The notes beneath the pieces were generated by a model. That model was given only the letters and a program-made list of their open reading frames with translations. It was not told where the DNA came from and ran no database searches. Position numbers and translations under genes: made by a program. Below, piece by piece: positions 29,926 to 32,099 of a DNA stretch of 32,099 nt. Position 1 is the stretch's first letter. Each line of letters begins with the position of its first letter. Origin of the DNA: a virus; IMG/VR virus record IMGVR_UViG_3300037189_006680, positions 1-32,099 of that record; one strand, given 5' to 3'.

Positions 29926-30221
29926 TGACTGTCAGACTTATTCAAGTCTTTCTTAGCCACAAGTCAGATGCCCCAGGGCCAGGGATATTCGAGGTCAGCG
30001 CGGATGAGGATAGAAACCTAACTTGCACTTGCCCTGGGTTTATGTCTAAGTCTGTGTGCAAACATACAAAGCTTGTTACTGAGCGGATTGAACGAAACAA
30101 CGGCATGTACCCATTTGATTTTGTTGACGAGACTAACCAAAAAGAAATTAAGCTAGCGATGACAGACGAAAACCTTTTTAGGGAGTTCATAATTAAACAC
30201 GCTAAGATCGAGGTCTACTAA
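29925..30221 (+). CDS. Small SWIM zinc-finger protein
   Basis: A 98-residue protein with Cys34, Cys36, Cys45 and His47 (CTCPGFMSKSVCKHTK), the CxCx(n)CxH pattern of SWIM zinc fingers, which bind DNA or proteins and are found with helicases and transposases. The remainder is polar with a C-terminal helix (NLFREFIIKHAKIEVY). It is flanked by TAATG overlaps and lies between the loader and an unknown gene, suggesting a part in replication. Confidence 0.85.
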   Translation: MTVRLIQVFLSHKSDAPGPGIFEVSADEDRNLTCTCPGFMSKSVCKHTKLVTERIERNNGMYPFDFVDETNQKEIKLAMTDENLFREFIIKHAKIEVY

Positions 30222-30628
30222 TGCAGAACGGCGATATTAGCAATGCAATGCCTAAGCGCATACTAGTAACGACTGACGTTATTACCGATGAATATGAGGA
30301 CAAGAAAAAAGTGCTAGGATTTGTCCCAGTAAGGTCTAAGAAGATTGAGTACAACAGGCTCGTTCTTAGTCATCTGTATATGACCACGTTAAAGCGCGGC
30401 ATTACTATGGAGTTAATCAGCTATACTCGCTCTGAAAAAGAGATGGTAGATTTGATGCTCTACTTAGACAAGATCGGTACGAACCCGTTTCGTTATGGAT
30501 CTGCTTACAAGTCGGTCGACAAGTTAGTTGCAGAACTACCTTTTAGACCAGAGGTTATCGGTGTAATAGATATCCCAACGCGACTACTTCGGTATGGTCG
30601 TTGGGGATTGGACTTTCCTTCATTATGA
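30221..30628 (+). CDS. Unknown protein in replication operon (weakly HAD-like)
   Basis: This 135-residue protein overlaps both neighbours. It has RILVTTDVITDEYEDKKKVL near the N-terminus, KRGITMELISYTRSEKEMVD (about residues 58-77) and PEVIGVIDIPTRLLRYGRWG near the C-terminus. The alternation of strands and helices suggests an alpha/beta fold with a faint resemblance to HAD-type proteins (DDDvitd motif), but key catalytic positions are not clear. Unknown. Confidence 0.65.
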   Translation: MQNGDISNAMPKRILVTTDVITDEYEDKKKVLGFVPVRSKKIEYNRLVLSHLYMTTLKRGITMELISYTRSEKEMVDLMLYLDKIGTNPFRYGSAYKSVDKLVAELPFRPEVIGVIDIPTRLLRYGRWGLDFPSL

Positions 30629-31851
30629 GTACAGAAGCAAAACTACTAAGTGCGGTCATAGCCGTCCGCGACTTATCCCCGCTTTTTGAGCGCAATGTCG
30701 CAGATCAGTGGTTCCCCGACGAAGAAGACCGCCGTGTGTGGACCTTTATGCGTACGCACTTCTCTAAATATGCAGAGTGCCCAAGCGCAGAGGTCATATC
30801 GGCTAACTTCCCTACCTACGTTCTTCAGCCAATCACCGACTCGATTGACTATCTGCTTGACGACCTGCTAGATAAGCGACGTAAGAACTCGATTACGACG
30901 ACGCTACGTGCTGCTGTAGACGAGATTCAAAACAATAAGAACCACGAGTCTGCGCTGATGATTATGCAGGGCGGCCTTATCCGCCTTGAAGAAGAGGGAC
31001 TTAACAACACCTCTGACGTTAACCTTATCCAGACCACAGAGTCTCGATGGGAAGACTACATCTTCCGTAAGAACAACCCAGGTTTGCTGGGCGTTGCTAC
31101 CGGCTTCCCTACTATTGATGCTGTGACTAACGGGCTACAAAAGGGCCAGTTGATTGTGGTAGTCGCCACACCAAAGACCGGTAAGTCAACTCTGGCCTTG
31201 CAGATTGCAAATAACATTCACAAGCAGGGGCTATCACCAATGTTCCAGTCGTTTGAGATGACTAACCGTGAACAGCAAGACCGTTACGACTCTATGCGCG
31301 CCTTGGTTTCGCACAATCGACTTATTACTGGTGCTCTTACTTCAGACGAAGAAAAACGATACAAAGAGTCGCTAGACAAAATGTCTGAGGATGAGGCTAA
31401 TTTTTGGCTAGTGGACTCGGCACACGGCATTACTACCTCAGCCATCCACAGCAAGATTCAGACTCTACAGCCAGACGTTATCTTTATTGACGGTGTGTAC
31501 TTAATGCTTGACGAGCAGACTGGTGAGTCAAACACTCCACAGGCCCTTACTGGAATCACCCGTTCCCTAAAGCGACTAGCCCAGAAAACAAATAAGCCAG
31601 TTGTAATCACTACACAAGCACTTAACTGGAAGTCTAAAAAGGGAAAGGTAACCACTGACTCGATCGGTTACTCATCCTCATTCCTCCAAGACGCAGACGT
31701 TGTGTTTGGCCTTGAGCGCGAAGATGAGAACGTAGATGATACCCGTATCCTAAAGGTCATGGCAGCCCGTAATAGCGGTAACGTAGAGGCTACACTTATG
31801 TGGGATTGGGCATCAGGTCTATTCCGTGAAATGAACAGCGACGACGTATGA
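30625..31851 (+). CDS. DnaB-type replicative helicase
   Basis: Start at ATG 30625, overlapping the previous TGA, gives 408 residues (MSTEAKLLSAVIAVRDLSPL); the TTG at 30601 is unlikely. The N-terminal domain (1-125) is DnaB-like. Residues about 155-180 (GLLGVATGFPTIDAVTNGLQ, KGQLIVV) are the linker and first strand, Walker A ATPKTGKST at 181-189, Walker B VIFIDG at 285-290 and a late VVITTQALN (about 327-335). The C-terminal domain is RecA-like (SSSFLQDADVVFGLERE). It overlaps the primase gene by 4 bases. It unwinds phage DNA for replication and is loaded by the AAA+ protein. Confidence 0.92.
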   Translation: MSTEAKLLSAVIAVRDLSPLFERNVADQWFPDEEDRRVWTFMRTHFSKYAECPSAEVISANFPTYVLQPITDSIDYLLDDLLDKRRKNSITTTLRAAVDEIQNNKNHESALMIMQGGLIRLEEEGLNNTSDVNLIQTTESRWEDYIFRKNNPGLLGVATGFPTIDAVTNGLQKGQLIVVVATPKTGKSTLALQIANNIHKQGLSPMFQSFEMTNREQQDRYDSMRALVSHNRLITGALTSDEEKRYKESLDKMSEDEANFWLVDSAHGITTSAIHSKIQTLQPDVIFIDGVYLMLDEQTGESNTPQALTGITRSLKRLAQKTNKPVVITTQALNWKSKKGKVTTDSIGYSSSFLQDADVVFGLEREDENVDDTRILKVMAARNSGNVEATLMWDWASGLFREMNSDDV

Positions 31852-32099
31852 GACTAGAAGAAATGGAGCGCGTACTAGAACGCCTCAACATTGACCCTAT
31901 AAACATCCGCGGGTCAGAGATTCTTGCACTATGCCCAGGCCACAAGGAGATGACCGGCAAAGAAGACCACCACCCATCTTGGTGGATTAACGCTGAGACA
32001 GGTGCGCACATCTGCTTTTCCTGCGGGTTCAAGGGAAACATCTGGTCGCTAATTGCTTCAGTGCAGGGTCTCAAGGACGCCAACGGGCTTCTAGACTAC
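31848..32099 (+). CDS. DnaG-type primase, CHC2 zinc-finger end (partial)
   Basis: ATG 31848 overlaps the helicase stop (ATGA). The 84 visible codons read MRLEEMERVLERLNIDPINI then CPGH...HHPSWWINAE... CFSCGFKGN, the CHC2 zinc finger of DnaG-type primases (CxxH then CxxC). The frame runs off the window end, so the catalytic TOPRIM part is not seen. The order helicase-primase completes the replication set. Confidence 0.88.
   Translation, partial: MRLEEMERVLERLNIDPINIRGSEILALCPGHKEMTGKEDHHPSWWINAETGAHICFSCGFKGNIWSLIASVQGLKDANGLLDY

Overview
The window is 32 kb of a tailed phage (or prophage-like) genome with a contractile tail, that is, a myovirus. The virion genes read as a head-neck-tail-baseplate series and are followed by the start of a DNA replication module. 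Every gene I can support lies on the + strand. Genes are tightly packed, with many TAATG, ATGA or TTGA stop/start overlaps and no gap longer than about 185 bases. There are no tRNA genes, CRISPR arrays, insertion sequences or integrase, and terminase and lysis genes are not in the window. Base composition is moderate and Leu CTA codons and CTAG tetranucleotides are common even in the capsid gene, which argues against an enterobacterial host. Fibre proteins with collagen-like, FN3 and C1q-like folds resemble those of aquatic phages. The host cannot be named from the sequence.

Layout. 1-2699: end of an upstream gene, coiled-coil scaffold-like protein, N4-gp56-type major capsid protein and a small structural protein, with strong terminators after the last two. 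2809-7005: a neck/adaptor-like protein, then a block of fibre-type proteins (collagen-like, long fibre, short fibre, and an FN3 protein with a 20-Thr run and a Cys-rich tail). 7023-9654: an unknown protein, a small Cys4-type metal-binding protein, a radical SAM/SPASM protein and a GT60-like (Skp1-type) glycosyltransferase; I read this as a cassette that modifies the neighbouring fibres. 9840-12617: a neck-like protein and a run of tiny genes, most encoding Lys-rich basic proteins, plus a 21-residue Cys-rich microprotein. 12731-19371: small membrane protein, neck/terminator proteins, tail sheath, tail tube, gp26-like chaperone/baseplate protein with a probable +1 frameshift extension, and a tape measure with an M23 peptidase domain. 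19371-27726: tube initiator/hub proteins, LysM protein, gpD-like hub, OB-fold spike carrying an inserted jelly roll, gp25, J-like wedge protein, and tail fibre proteins ending in tandem carbohydrate-binding-like domains.

27723-32099: a consensus promoter starts the replication module: an unknown Rossmann-like protein, a lambda O-like initiator whose gene contains iteron-like repeats and an AT-rich stretch (a candidate origin), an AAA+ DnaC-like helicase loader, a SWIM zinc-finger protein, an unknown protein, a DnaB-type helicase, and the start of a CHC2 zinc-finger primase.

The observations most worth following are the origin embedded in the initiator gene, the fibre-modification cassette with a symmetric Cys-rich candidate substrate, the spike protein interrupted by a C1q-like domain, the cluster of Lys-rich proteins with the 21-residue Cys microprotein, and the +1 frameshift in the tail chaperone.
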